Counted from the first letter of the stretch, positions 51,766 through 61,181 are shown. The stretch: DNA of 64,000 nt from UBA7672 sp040398465 (GCA_040398465.1 JBBAUA010000001.1:62001-126000); one strand, 5' to 3'. Translations and numbers: made by a program. The notes: a model not told the origin generated them from the sequence alone.

Positions 51766-53109
51766 CTATGTCTTAATTCCGAGGAACTTCTCGAGCCAGT
51801 GGATGTCATAGTCGCCCTTGGCGATCTCTGCGTTCTCGGCGAGGCGGCGGTGCAGCGGCAACGTCGTCTCGACGCCGGATACAACTGTTTCGTCCAGCGC
51901 ACGGCGCAGGCGGGCGAGTGCTTCGGCGCGTGTCGGCGCGTAGACGATCAGCTTGCCGATCAGGCTGTCGTAGTAAGGCGGCACGCGGTAGCCAGAATAC
52001 GCGGCGCTATCGAGGCGAACGCCCAGCCCGCCCGGGGCGTGGAACTCCTGGATCAGCCCCGGCGAGGGCGTGAAGGTTTCCGGGTTCTCCGCATTGATGC
52101 GGCACTCGATGGCGTGTCCGGTGATCTTCACATCCTTCTGGGTCAGCGACAGTTTCTCGCCGAACGCGATGCGGATCTGCTCCTGCACGAGGTCAACGCC
52201 CGTGATCATCTCGGTGACCGGGTGTTCGACCTGCAGGCGCGTGTTCATCTCGATGAAGTAGAACTCGCCATTCTCGTAGAGGAATTCGATCGTCCCGACA
52301 CCGAGATAGCCGAGCTTCTTGATGGCGGTGGTGACAGTCTTGCCGATCGATGCGCGGGTCGCCTCGTCGATGACGGGCGAGGGGGCTTCCTCGAAGACTT
52401 TCTGGTGGCGGCGCTGCAGCGAGCAGTCGCGCTCGCCCAGATGGATCACATTGCCATGGCTGTCGGCGACGACCTGGATTTCGATGTGGCGCGGCTTCTG
52501 GAGGTACTTCTCCATGTAGACGGCATCGTTGCCGAACGCGGTCTTGGCTTCGGTGCGCGCTGTCGTGAAAGCGAGCTCAAGTTCTTCCGGTGAATGCGCA
52601 ACCTTCATGCCGCGTCCGCCGCCGCCGGCCGTGGCCTTGATGAGGATCGGATAGCCGATGCGCTTGGCGTTGGCTTTCGCGCTTTCCAGATCGACCACTT
52701 CGCCGTCCGAGCCGGGGACAACCGGCACGCCCGCCGTCTGGATCGCATCCTTGGCCGTGATCTTGTCGCCCATCATCCGGATGTGTTCGGGCTTCGGACC
52801 GATGAAGGTGATGCCCGACTTCTCGACGATCTCGGCGAACTTCGCGTTCTCCGAGAGGAAGCCATAGCCCGGATGAATTGCTTGCGCGCCGGTGATCTTG
52901 GCCGCGGTGATGATCGCGGGAATGTTGAGATAGGATTTCGCGGCTGAGGCCGGGCCTACGCACACGCTCTCGTCAGCGAGACGGACATGCATGGCGTTGC
53001 GGTCGGCTTCCGAATGGATGGCCACCGTGTGGATGCCCATCTCCTTGCACGCGCGGTGCACGCGGAGAGCAATCTCGCCACGGTTCGCAATCAGGATTTT
53101 CTCGAACAT
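51766..53109 (-). CDS. accC: acetyl-CoA carboxylase biotin carboxylase subunit
   Basis: A 447-residue ATP-grasp enzyme that carboxylates biotin on AccB at the start of fatty acid synthesis. FEKILIANRGEIALRV opens the domain, the glycine-rich ATP loop is KATAGGGGRGMKVAHS, and the catalytic EMNTRLQVEHPVTE segment is intact. ATG 53109 was chosen by family start; the frame extends into accB. It lies 4 bases downstream of accB. Confidence 0.96.
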   Translation of the reverse strand: MFEKILIANRGEIALRVHRACKEMGIHTVAIHSEADRNAMHVRLADESVCVGPASAAKSYLNIPAIITAAKITGAQAIHPGYGFLSENAKFAEIVEKSGITFIGPKPEHIRMMGDKITAKDAIQTAGVPVVPGSDGEVVDLESAKANAKRIGYPILIKATAGGGGRGMKVAHSPEELELAFTTARTEAKTAFGNDAVYMEKYLQKPRHIEIQVVADSHGNVIHLGERDCSLQRRHQKVFEEAPSPVIDEATRASIGKTVTTAIKKLGYLGVGTIEFLYENGEFYFIEMNTRLQVEHPVTEMITGVDLVQEQIRIAFGEKLSLTQKDVKITGHAIECRINAENPETFTPSPGLIQEFHAPGGLGVRLDSAAYSGYRVPPYYDSLIGKLIVYAPTRAEALARLRRALDETVVSGVETTLPLHRRLAENAEIAKGDYDIHWLEKFLGIKT

Positions 53110-53113
53110 CGCG

Positions 53114-53599
53114 CTACTCGATGATGACGAGCGGTTCGCCGAATTCGACGGGCTGCTGGTTGTCGACAAGGATCTGCACAACCTTGCCCGGGCGCGGCGC
53201 CGTGACCGGGTTGAACGTCTTCATCGCCTCGATCAGCAGCAATGTGACGCCTGCGTTCACCGTGTCGCCGACCTTCACGTATTTCGCAGAGCCTTCCTCT
53301 GCCTGCAGGTAGACCGTGCCGACCATAGGCGACTTCACCGCTCCCGGATGGTCGCGCAGAGAAGCCGGAGCTGGGGGCGGCGCCGCCACCGCTGCGGGCG
53401 CAGCGGTTTGGGTCGCTGGCGCCGGGGCGTAGGCCTGCGCCACGTGCACGGCTTTGGCTTCAGGCTTCACAACCTTGATGCGCATGCCGCCTTGCTCGAT
53501 CTCGATCTCGCCGAGGTCGGCTTCCCGCAGGATGGCTGCAAGCTCGCGGATCAGCCCGGTGTCGAACCTGCCACTTTTCTCGGGAGGCTTGTCGGCCAT
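53114..53599 (-). CDS. accB: acetyl-CoA carboxylase biotin carboxyl carrier protein
   Basis: A 161-residue carrier. The C-terminal biotinyl domain holds the target Lys in LIEAMKTFNPV, and the thumb region precedes it; the middle is an Ala/Pro linker (about 60-85). ATG 53599 is chosen over a TTG nine bases upstream because that codon has no room for a ribosome site. It overlaps nothing but sits tightly between aroQ and accC, a classic alphaproteobacterial order. Confidence 0.94.
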   Translation of the reverse strand: MADKPPEKSGRFDTGLIRELAAILREADLGEIEIEQGGMRIKVVKPEAKAVHVAQAYAPAPATQTAAPAAVAAPPPAPASLRDHPGAVKSPMVGTVYLQAEEGSAKYVKVGDTVNAGVTLLLIEAMKTFNPVTAPRPGKVVQILVDNQQPVEFGEPLVIIE

Positions 53600-53604
53600 G
53601 ATCG

Positions 53605-54054
53605 TCAAACTCTCTTCTGTTCAGCGAGGGCGGCGACAGCCTCAATGGCCAGTCGGTAGCCCAGGGGACCAAAGCCGGCGATGACGCCGGACGCTGCTGG
53701 AGACACCAGGCTCTTGTGCCTGAACTCTTCCCGATTCCCGGGGTTGCTGAGATGAACTTCCACGACCGGAATGGTCAACACCTTGAGCGCGTCGTGGATT
53801 GCGACCGAGGTGTGGGTATAGCCGCCCGCGTTTATGATCAGCCCGCCTGCCTGTCTACGGGCTTCCTGTATCCAGTCCACCAGCTCGCCTTCGTGGTTGG
53901 ACTGACGGAAGATCAGTTTGGCGTCAGCTTCCTCGGCAGCGTCCTGTGTCAGTTTCTCCAGGTCGGCCAGCGTGCCCTTGCCATAGACGGCAGGCTCGCG
54001 CTCACCCAGCAGGTTGAGGTTGGGGCCGTTCAGGCAGTAGATGGTCAGGCTCAT
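53605..54054 (-). CDS. aroQ: type II 3-dehydroquinate dehydratase
   Basis: A 149-residue shikimate-pathway enzyme forming 3-dehydroshikimate. NGPNLNLLGEREPAVYG is the signature with the active-site Tyr, and GGLIINAGGYTHTSVA and VEVHLSNPGNREEFRHKS complete the site. First gene of the aroQ-accB-accC set. Confidence 0.95.
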   Translation of the reverse strand: MSLTIYCLNGPNLNLLGEREPAVYGKGTLADLEKLTQDAAEEADAKLIFRQSNHEGELVDWIQEARRQAGGLIINAGGYTHTSVAIHDALKVLTIPVVEVHLSNPGNREEFRHKSLVSPAASGVIAGFGPLGYRLAIEAVAALAEQKRV

Positions 54055-54167
54055 TGAAAACCTTTACCTGAGACCGGTTCGCAGCCAGGCACCCGGCCCA
54101 GCGGTGAGACTGAATAGGCGAATCCGGGTCCGGTTCAAATGGCAGATTCAAGCGTTCGGACGATGAA

Positions 54168-54368
54168 ATGAACGTGTTTCTCAACGGCGAGGCGACCGAA
54201 GCCCCCGACGGCGCCACCGTCGGCGAATTCCTGCGCCAGCTGGCCATGCCGGAAAAGGGCGTGGCGGTGGAGCGCAATCGCGAGATCGTCCCCAAATCCC
54301 TATATGGAACGACCCGCCTCACCGAAGGCGACCGGATAGAGATCGTGCAGTTTGTGGGAGGCGGGTGA
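54168..54368 (+). CDS. thiS: sulfur carrier protein ThiS
   Basis: A 66-residue ubiquitin-fold protein ending in Gly-Gly-Gly (VQFVGGG), whose C-terminal Gly is thiocarboxylated to deliver sulfur for the thiazole ring. MNVFLNGEATEAPDGATVGE and AVERNREIVPKSLY are typical. The 113-base upstream gap, shared with aroQ, contains no TPP riboswitch that I can support. Confidence 0.92.
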   Translation: MNVFLNGEATEAPDGATVGEFLRQLAMPEKGVAVERNREIVPKSLYGTTRLTEGDRIEIVQFVGGG

Positions 54369-54371
54369 GCG

Positions 54372-54722
54372 GTGCCACAAGTGCTCCTCCGTGGCGCCCC
54401 AGATCAGTTCCGCGACGCTTGTTCATGCATTGAGCCGTCTCCGGGCCGGGGCGTGTCGATCGATCTGGACCGCGCGGAGCGGCTCGGACTTTCCAACGAG
54501 ACATTCTGGAGCTGCGGGCCGTCTCTGATGAAAATGTGGGGAGCGAAGGAGCGGAAAGTTTCTCGCGCATTGGTCGCGATACCTGGGCCAAGCTGGCGAC
54601 GACAGATTGCCAGCGAGATCAGCGATGCAGAAAGTCCCGCAAGAGCATTCGCAATGCAGGCCGGCCTTGCCATGTTCACAGCAGGCGGCCGAAGGCTTGG
54701 TACGATTGCCGGGATACCTTAA
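54372..54722 (+). CDS. hypothetical ORF between thiS and thiG
   Basis: A 116-codon open frame starting GTG 54372, 3 bases after the thiS stop and ending 34 bases before thiG. The product (SIDLDRAERLGLSNETFWSC ... AMQAGLAMFTAGGRRLGTIA) matches nothing I know and has no signal or membrane segment. Codon use is somewhat less G+C-biased at third positions than its neighbours, so it may be a recent insertion or spurious. A shorter frame exists on the other strand. Confidence 0.4.
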   Translation: MPQVLLRGAPDQFRDACSCIEPSPGRGVSIDLDRAERLGLSNETFWSCGPSLMKMWGAKERKVSRALVAIPGPSWRRQIASEISDAESPARAFAMQAGLAMFTAGGRRLGTIAGIP

Positions 54723-54756
54723 GGCGCATGCGCCGCTTCAAAGAGTGAAATGAGAT

Positions 54757-55554
54757 ATGCCTGATCAAGCGCCAAGCATCGCACCCGACGACCCCCTCAT
54801 CATCGCCGGTAAGGCCTACACCTCGCGCCTCATCGTGGGCACGGGCAAGTACGCCAGCTACGCGCAGAACGCCGAAGCCGCCGAGGCTGCGGGCGCGGAG
54901 GTCGTCACTGTTGCTCTGCGCCGCGTGAATGTCGCCGACAAGGGCTCGGAACGGCTGGTCGATCATCTCGACCCCAAGCGCTTTACCTACCTGCCTAACA
55001 CCGCGGGCTGCTACACGGCTGACGAAGCAGTGCGCACGCTGCGCCTCGCGCGCGAGGCGGGCGGGTGGAATCTCGTGAAGCTTGAGGTGCTGGCCGACCA
55101 GAAGACTCTCTACCCCGACATGTCGGAAACGCTGGTCGCTGCGAAGGCGCTGATCAAGGACGGCTTCGACGTGATGGTCTACTGCTCGGACGATCCGGTC
55201 TACGCGCGGAAGCTGGAGGATGCGGGCTGCTGCGCAATCATGCCGCTCGGTTCGCTTATCGGTTCGGGGCTCGGCGTGCAGAACCCGGTCAACATCCGGC
55301 TCATCGTCGAGCAGTGCAAAGTTCCGGTGATCGTCGATGCGGGCGTCGGTACAGCCTCTGACGCCGCCATCGCGATGGAGCTGGGTGTCGACGGCGTGCT
55401 CATGAACACGGCCATCGCCGCAGCGAAGGATCCCGTCCGCATGGCCCGCGCGATGAAGCATGCCGTCATCGCCGGCCGCGAAGCCTATCTCGCCGGCCGG
55501 ATGCCGAAGAAGCGCTACGCTGATCCTTCCAGCCCGCTCGGGGGGCTGATCTAG
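54757..55554 (+). CDS. thiG: thiazole synthase
   Basis: A 265-residue TIM-barrel enzyme that builds the thiazole phosphate from deoxyxylulose phosphate, dehydroglycine and ThiS-thiocarboxylate. LIVGTGKYASYAQNAEAAEA, the catalytic Lys in LVKLEVLADQKTLYPD, and MNTAIAAAKDPVRMARAMK are diagnostic. Together with thiS and the distant thiO it supplies most of the thiazole branch; thiE and thiC are not in the window. Confidence 0.95.
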   Translation: MPDQAPSIAPDDPLIIAGKAYTSRLIVGTGKYASYAQNAEAAEAAGAEVVTVALRRVNVADKGSERLVDHLDPKRFTYLPNTAGCYTADEAVRTLRLAREAGGWNLVKLEVLADQKTLYPDMSETLVAAKALIKDGFDVMVYCSDDPVYARKLEDAGCCAIMPLGSLIGSGLGVQNPVNIRLIVEQCKVPVIVDAGVGTASDAAIAMELGVDGVLMNTAIAAAKDPVRMARAMKHAVIAGREAYLAGRMPKKRYADPSSPLGGLI

Positions 55555-56300
55555 CTGCGGATCTGCTGCCGCGTCGCCTCGATCAGCGACTCCAGCTCTT
55601 CCTGCCCGAAGCCGCCGACGAAGCGGCCGTTGATCAGGAAGGACGGCGTGCCCTGCAGGCCCGCCATGTCAAATTCCTCAACCGAGCGATCGACGCGCTT
55701 GATCAGGTTGGCGTCCGCCATGTCCTTCTTCCAGCGCGCGATATCGAGTCCGACCGACTGCGCGATCATCTCCAGATTGGCTGGCGTATAGGCGTTCGCC
55801 GGCGCCTTCATCAGCGCCACATGCATCTCGCGATACTTGCCCTGCTGGTGCGCCGCCATCGCCGCGATCGCCGCCCGGCGCGAGTCCTCGCCGCGCACGG
55901 CGGACTCCTTCACGATCACCTTGATGTCGCTGCGCCGGTCATCGACTTGCGCCATCACCCACGGCACGGCGGCCTTGCACACGCCGCAGTCATAGTCGCT
56001 GAATTCCACGATTGTGATCGGCGCATCCTTGCGGCCGATGTAGGGATCGTCCTTCGACGTCGCGAGCAGCTTCTCCCACGCGCCTTCCGCTGCGAGCGTC
56101 TGCGTCGCCAGCTGGTTGCGCTGGAAGGCGGTCTGCATCTCGAACAGGATTTCCGGTTCGCGCAGGAGATACTCCTTCACGATCGCCTCGACCTGCGCCT
56201 TCTCCAGGCCGCCGACTGAATCCGGCGCTTTTACCTCGCTGCCCGAACAGGCAGCGGCGCCAAGGGCGAGCAGGGCGGAAAGGGCGGTTGTCAGGCGCAT
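55551..56300 (-). CDS. DsbA family thioredoxin-fold lipoprotein
   Basis: A 249-residue exported oxidoreductase. The lipobox is LGAAAC at the end of the signal. The redox motif is SDYDCGVCKAAVPWV (CGVC) and the cis-Pro loop is LQGTPSFLINGRFVGGF. It resembles the Com1/BdbD branch of DsbA and probably forms or rearranges disulfides in envelope proteins. It overlaps thiG by four bases at the convergent stops. Confidence 0.88.
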   Translation of the reverse strand: MRLTTALSALLALGAAACSGSEVKAPDSVGGLEKAQVEAIVKEYLLREPEILFEMQTAFQRNQLATQTLAAEGAWEKLLATSKDDPYIGRKDAPITIVEFSDYDCGVCKAAVPWVMAQVDDRRSDIKVIVKESAVRGEDSRRAAIAAMAAHQQGKYREMHVALMKAPANAYTPANLEMIAQSVGLDIARWKKDMADANLIKRVDRSVEEFDMAGLQGTPSFLINGRFVGGFGQEELESLIEATRQQIRS

Positions 56301-56395
56301 GTGCAGTTTCCTTCCGGGCCATCCTGCCTCCCGGTTCTTAAGGGAGGATGGCGGGTCTTGAGAGAAAATGGGCTTTCCAGTCCGGATTTACAGCC

Positions 56396-57796
56396 TCAGC
56401 GCTGCCCGTCCAGCGTCATCTCGGTGAGGTTGCGGCGCGCCGCGCGCGGGTTGTTGCGTGGGTCGGCCAGCGCCATGATGTCATCAGCGCGCTGACCATT
56501 CGGCGTGTTGCGATCCAGCTTGTCCAGAGACCGTCGCGCGAAGTTGAAGGCGCGCGGCATGTCGCCGACCAGGTAGGCTTCCTCAGCTGTGGCAAGGTTG
56601 GCGTCGCCGATGCGGTCCTGCTTGGCGTACGCCACGGCAAGCTGGTTCCAGGCGAAGGCGTTGTCCGGTTCGAGCCGGATGGCGTCCATCAGCAGGCCCT
56701 CGGCCTCCTTGATTGCCGGCTCTTCCTTGGTGCCGATCAGCGAACGGGCGAGGTTCACCTTCAGCAGGGCATGCTGCGGCGCCAGTTCGACAGATTTGCG
56801 GTGCGGCGCGACCGACTCCGCCGCCTTGCCGCTTTCGAACAGGACCTGGCCTTTCAGCTCCTGGAAATAGGCATTGTCCGGATCTTCCGCGATCAGCGTT
56901 TCGATCTGTGTCAGCGCCGCCTTGATGTCTACGGCGCGATAGGCGGCGATGGCGCGCGCATAGCGGCCCGGCGTCGACTGGTCGCTCACCGGATAGCGCG
57001 AATGAACACGGTTTGGCGGACCGATGAAGCCAACAAGCTTCGCCTGCACCATCTTCAACTGCTGGATTTCTTCCGGCGTTTGTGGGCGGGCCTTGGCCGA
57101 GATTTCCTTGGCGCGATTTGCGATTGCGCTGACGCGGGCGCTGGAGATCGGGTGCGCGCGGAAGTAGGGGTCGCGGCGCGTTTCCGACATCAATTCCTGA
57201 TAGCGGAATTTCTCCATGAATGAGACATTGCCGTCAGCCGATTGGCCAGTTTTCTCCATAAGCTGGACGCCGAACAGGTCGGCAGCGGCTTCCTCCGAGC
57301 GAGTGTGCTTGAAGAAGCTCAGCATCTGGAACTGCGGCGCGGAGGCAATGAGAGCCATGGCGGCATCCGGAGCTCCGGCGAAAAGGGCGAGAGCGCCGAG
57401 CCCCATGGTGATCAGGGAAACGTTTCCGGAGCCTTCGTAGGCGGCGCTGCGCGTGATGTTGTGTCCAAGCGCGATGTGGCCAGTTTCGTGCCCAACAACG
57501 CCTTTCAGCTCTTCCGGTGTGCGCGCCTCCATGATGAGGCCGGTGTGAATGAACATGTTCTGTCCGCCGGCGACGAAGGCGTTCAGTGAATCGTCCTGCA
57601 AGATGTACAAGTTTACGTCGTCGGGCTTCAGGCCTGCAGCTTCGAACAGGGGATCGAAATACCCGCGCAGGATCTGTTCGATCTCTGCGTCGCGGATCAG
57701 GCCCTGAGCCGAGGCTGTAAGCGGTAGCGCGACTGAGAATGCAAGCGCGAGCGCGGGCGCCGCAACGGCTTGAAAGACTTTGTGCATAACGCCCAT
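56396..57796 (-). CDS. M48 family metalloprotease with TPR repeats (BepA-like)
   Basis: A 466-residue periplasmic zinc protease. The signal peptide (HKVFQAVAAPALALAFSVAL) precedes the HExxH motif in GVVGHETGHIALGHN, and a helical TPR-type region (about 290-440) follows, as in BepA/YfgC, which degrades stalled outer-membrane proteins. ATG 57796 is preceded by GAGAGAG; the frame also opens with TTG 18 bases earlier. Located directly downstream of rne on the same strand. Confidence 0.88.
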   Translation of the reverse strand: MGVMHKVFQAVAAPALALAFSVALPLTASAQGLIRDAEIEQILRGYFDPLFEAAGLKPDDVNLYILQDDSLNAFVAGGQNMFIHTGLIMEARTPEELKGVVGHETGHIALGHNITRSAAYEGSGNVSLITMGLGALALFAGAPDAAMALIASAPQFQMLSFFKHTRSEEAAADLFGVQLMEKTGQSADGNVSFMEKFRYQELMSETRRDPYFRAHPISSARVSAIANRAKEISAKARPQTPEEIQQLKMVQAKLVGFIGPPNRVHSRYPVSDQSTPGRYARAIAAYRAVDIKAALTQIETLIAEDPDNAYFQELKGQVLFESGKAAESVAPHRKSVELAPQHALLKVNLARSLIGTKEEPAIKEAEGLLMDAIRLEPDNAFAWNQLAVAYAKQDRIGDANLATAEEAYLVGDMPRAFNFARRSLDKLDRNTPNGQRADDIMALADPRNNPRAARRNLTEMTLDGQR

Positions 57797-57892
57797 GCGA
57801 ACGCTCTCTCTCAATCCCGCCGACAGCCAACGCTAACCATCAGGCACGGATAGTCAAAGCTGCCGCGCTGTTCCGCTGCCTTTTGGCGCGAC

Positions 57893-60385
57893 TCAGCCTG
57901 TACGGCGGCGGTTCCACCAGCCAGCTTTCCGCGGCGCCTCCCCAGCCGGGGCCGGAACTTCAGGCTCGCCATGGATCGCGTGGCGTCGGGCTTCGGCCGT
58001 CTCGGCTGCAGATGTGGCCGGTTCAGGATTGGACTCGACCGGCGCAGGCTGCGGGGCGGATGAGGCGATTTCGTGGTCGGTTGCCGGCGCCGGTTCCGTA
58101 CGTGCAGCAACGGGTTCCGGCCGTGCCTCCGGCTCTGCGACGACGGCTTCCGCCGGTTCGCTTTCCACGGGAGCTGCGAACACGGGCGTAGGCTCGATCG
58201 GAGCGGCCGCCAGTGGCGCGGGTTCCCCGGCAGGTTCTTCCGGCTCCGGCGCGGCCTCGGCCACGAGGAAGGGGGCTGACGCGAGGAAGTCGAGCATCTC
58301 GCCACCATCTGCTGCGATGTCCGGCGTGCGATTGCGATCGCTGCGCTCGGGGCGATCGCCACGGCCGCCACGACGCCTGCGGCGTCCACCACGGCCGCGG
58401 CCTTCGTCGCGCTCGCCATCGTCGCGCGCAACGACCGGCTGCGCCTGCTCGGGCGTATCGCCATCTTCGGACTCTGCAGTCTCGCGACCGCGTTCCTTGC
58501 CACCGCGACGGCGGCGTCCGCCACGACGTCCACGACGCCCGCCGCGTCCGCGGTCGCGATCGCCGTCCTCGTCATCTGCGTCGGACGTGGATTCCTCCTC
58601 GGAGTCCTCTTCGTCCTCTTCGGTATCATGGCCTTCCTGGTCGTCCTCGGACTCGTCGTCGGAGTAGTCGACGATGTCGTCGTCTTCATCCTCGATTTCG
58701 TCAGGCGCCGGCGGGGGCAGCGGCTTCAGCTTGCGCAGGTCGATCGGCTGCATCGGCTTGGGCTGAACGACATTGCCGTCAGCGCGGCCTTCGATGTTGA
58801 ACTCGCCGGCCTTGAGGTCTTCGTCCGCCTCGATGCGGACGAGCACGTGGTTGTCGGACTCGATGGCGGCGATGGACGAGCGTTTCTCGTTGAGCAGGTA
58901 GAGGGCGACTTCAGCAGCAGCGTTGACATGCACGGTCTGCACGCGGTCGTCTGCTGCGCGGGCCTCGATCATGCGGAGCAGCTGGATCGCAGCGCTTTCG
59001 ATCGAGCGCGTGCGGCCTGTGCCGCCGCAATGATCGCAGGGCTCGGACGACAATTCCAGCACGCCTGCGCGACGGCGCTGGCGCGAGATCTCGAACAGGC
59101 CGAACTGCGAGATGCGGCCCGTCTGCACGCGGGCGCGGTCGATCTTCAGGCAGTCCTTCATCTTCTTTTCGACGGCCCGGTTGTTCTTCATGTCCTCCAT
59201 GTCGATGAAGTCGATGACGATCAGGCCGGCGAGGTCACGCAGGCGCATCTGGCGTGCGGCTTCGGCTGCGGCTTCCAGGTTGGTCTTGAGCGCCGTGGTT
59301 TCCACGTTGCGTTCGCGCGTTGATTTGCCCGAGTTGACGTCGATGGCGACGAGCGCCTCGGTCTGGTTGATCACAATGTAGCCGCCGGAGGGCAACTGCA
59401 CGGTCGGCGCGTAGATGCCTTCGAGCTGGTCCTCGACGCCGGTCATCACGAAGAGCGGGCCGTTGTCGTCATGATGGACGACCTTCCGCGTGTGCGATGG
59501 CATCAGCATTTTGACGAAGTTGCGGGCTTCGTTGTAGGCGTCCTCGCCCTCGACGATGATGCGCTCGACGTCCTTGTCATAGAGGTCGCGGACCGCGCGC
59601 AGGACCAAATGGCCTTCTTCGTGGATGAGGGCAGGCGCCATCGATTCCATCGTCTTGCCGACGATCTGCTGCCAGAGCTTGGTGAGGTATTCGAAGTCGC
59701 GGCGCACCTCGTTCTTGGTGCGCTTGGCGCCCGCCGTGCGGACGATGAGGCCGGCGCCGCGCGGGATCTCGAACTCCGAAGTGATCGACTTGAGCCGCTT
59801 GCGGTCAGCCGCGTTGGTGATCTTGCGGGAGATGCCGCCGCCGCGCGACGTGTTGGGCATAAGCACGCAATAGCGGCCGGCGAGTGACAGATAGGTGGTC
59901 AGCGCCGCGCCCTTGTTGCCGCGCTCTTCCTTCACGACCTGCACCAGCATCACCTGCCGGCGGCGAATGACTTCCTGGATCTTGTACTTCCGCTGGAACA
60001 GGGCGTTGCGGCGGTTCTGCTTGCGCTCCTCCTCCTCGTCGGAGGCATCGTCGCCGCCGTTCTCTGAGGAGGTTTCGTCCTCGTCGTCGTCGCCATCTTC
60101 CTCGTCAGCTTCGGCAAGAAGCGCTTCGCGGTCTTCCTTGGGGATCTGGTAGTAGTCGGGATGGATCTCGGCGAAGGCCAAGAAGCCGTGGCGGTTGCCG
60201 CCATAGTCGACAAAGGCCGCCTGTAGGGACGGTTCGACCCGTGTTACCTTGGCAAGATAGATATTCCCGCGAAGCTGGCGCTTGTTGCGGGCTTCGAAAT
60301 CAAAGTCTTCGATCTGACCGTCTGCGACGACGGCCACCCGGGTCTCCTCCGGGTGGGTGGCGTCGATCAACATGAGCTTGCTCAT
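57893..60385 (-). CDS. rne: ribonuclease E/G
   Basis: An 830-residue endoribonuclease central to mRNA decay. An S1 domain (GNIYLAKVTRVEPSLQAAFV) is split by an acidic insert (DEEDGDDDEDETSSEN), then the RNase H-like catalytic core (AIDVNSGKSTRERNVETTAL, LRDLAGLIVIDFIDMED) and the zinc link CDHCGGTGR. Residues from about 550 are disordered with alternating Glu/Asp and Arg/Gly blocks, the likely degradosome scaffold and RNA-binding part. It has a long leader upstream. Confidence 0.95.
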   Translation of the reverse strand: MSKLMLIDATHPEETRVAVVADGQIEDFDFEARNKRQLRGNIYLAKVTRVEPSLQAAFVDYGGNRHGFLAFAEIHPDYYQIPKEDREALLAEADEEDGDDDEDETSSENGGDDASDEEEERKQNRRNALFQRKYKIQEVIRRRQVMLVQVVKEERGNKGAALTTYLSLAGRYCVLMPNTSRGGGISRKITNAADRKRLKSITSEFEIPRGAGLIVRTAGAKRTKNEVRRDFEYLTKLWQQIVGKTMESMAPALIHEEGHLVLRAVRDLYDKDVERIIVEGEDAYNEARNFVKMLMPSHTRKVVHHDDNGPLFVMTGVEDQLEGIYAPTVQLPSGGYIVINQTEALVAIDVNSGKSTRERNVETTALKTNLEAAAEAARQMRLRDLAGLIVIDFIDMEDMKNNRAVEKKMKDCLKIDRARVQTGRISQFGLFEISRQRRRAGVLELSSEPCDHCGGTGRTRSIESAAIQLLRMIEARAADDRVQTVHVNAAAEVALYLLNEKRSSIAAIESDNHVLVRIEADEDLKAGEFNIEGRADGNVVQPKPMQPIDLRKLKPLPPPAPDEIEDEDDDIVDYSDDESEDDQEGHDTEEDEEDSEEESTSDADDEDGDRDRGRGGRRGRRGGRRRRGGKERGRETAESEDGDTPEQAQPVVARDDGERDEGRGRGGRRRRRGGRGDRPERSDRNRTPDIAADGGEMLDFLASAPFLVAEAAPEPEEPAGEPAPLAAAPIEPTPVFAAPVESEPAEAVVAEPEARPEPVAARTEPAPATDHEIASSAPQPAPVESNPEPATSAAETAEARRHAIHGEPEVPAPAGEAPRKAGWWNRRRTG

Positions 60386-60704
60386 GGATGGGAACCTCGT
60401 GTGAACAGCGGGCGGCGCGCAGATGCGCTGCCTTGGCCCGCGAATGGGTTGCTGGTGGTAGTGGCGAGAGGGCCCTGCGTCCGGTCTGGCTGACTGAATC
60501 TCGCGAAATCGCGTTCATAATGCCCTGACCATGGCGGCAGCTGGGACGCTCACCGCCGTAACGCTTTAGCCGTTTAGCGCCCTGTACTGGATAGGTTTTT
60601 TCTGAAAAACCGCCGCCAGGACGCGCAAGGCATGTCGCTGGGACCGCCTTGTGACTCACCTATGCACGCATTGCAGGCAGAGGGGAAGGGTCCGATTGCC
60701 CCTG
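60386..60704 (-). other. leader/promoter region upstream of rne (no gene seen)
   Basis: A 319-base gap between the rne start and the stop of the next minus-strand gene. It holds an inverted repeat GGTTTTT/AAAAACC with a four-base loop (60594-60611) and several GC-rich stretches. I see no ORF. Long structured leaders that allow RNase E to autoregulate its mRNA are known in other proteobacteria, so this region is a plausible place for such control. Confidence 0.4.
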
Positions 60705-61181
60705 TCAGGACAGTGGACAAGGGCGGTTGTGGGCGATTACGCCGACGCGCTTGACGCGTCCGTCAACGTTTCCGACCTCGAAATAGATGTCCCCGTAGTC
60801 GTACATTGTTGTGTCGGGGCGGTTCTCGACGCAGCGCGGCTTGCCAAGCGTCGCCCGCGCGAAGATCTGCTCGGCGCCCGGCCGCACGCCGTCCTGGGTA
60901 TGGAAACGGGCGTCCTCGGTGATGATCCAGTAGACCTTGTCATCCGCACCCACGGTCAGGCCGTTGGGAAAGGTATAGGTCGTGGCGTCTGTGCTGGGGA
61001 TCGGCGCCGTGCGTACAGGGGCCCCCTTGACCGCCAGCAGGGTCGCCAGCGGCATGCCGATCTCGATCTCGCCGATCCTCTTTCCGCGGACGACAAGGTC
61101 GTCGTTCAGGTTGGGCGGCGCGGTGGCGCAGGCCGCCAGGAGAAGCGCCGCGAGCGAATAGCTCAGCTTCAGAGCCTTCAT
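60705..61181 (-). CDS. hypothetical lipoprotein
   Basis: A 158-residue predicted lipoprotein. ATG 61181 gives the signal MKALKLSYSLAALLLAAC with lipobox LLAAC; an in-frame start 42 bases upstream would spoil it. The mature part has GKRIGEIEIGMPLATLLAVKG, a SmpA/OmlA-like GMP/GM-type start, and later KPRCVENRPDTTMYDYGDIYF with a Cys pair (ENRP...HNRPCP). Function unknown. It is divergent from the amidase gene. Confidence 0.7.
   Translation of the reverse strand: MKALKLSYSLAALLLAACATAPPNLNDDLVVRGKRIGEIEIGMPLATLLAVKGAPVRTAPIPSTDATTYTFPNGLTVGADDKVYWIITEDARFHTQDGVRPGAEQIFARATLGKPRCVENRPDTTMYDYGDIYFEVGNVDGRVKRVGVIAHNRPCPLS

Noticed and set aside
54060..54167. Possible TPP riboswitch before thiS
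   Set aside because: A CTGAGA occurs near 54069, but the other conserved THI-box segments are absent at the needed spacing.
54404..54679. Minus-strand frame opposite the ORF between thiS and thiG
   Set aside because: No ribosome site and atypical composition; the plus-strand frame is contiguous with the operon and is preferred.
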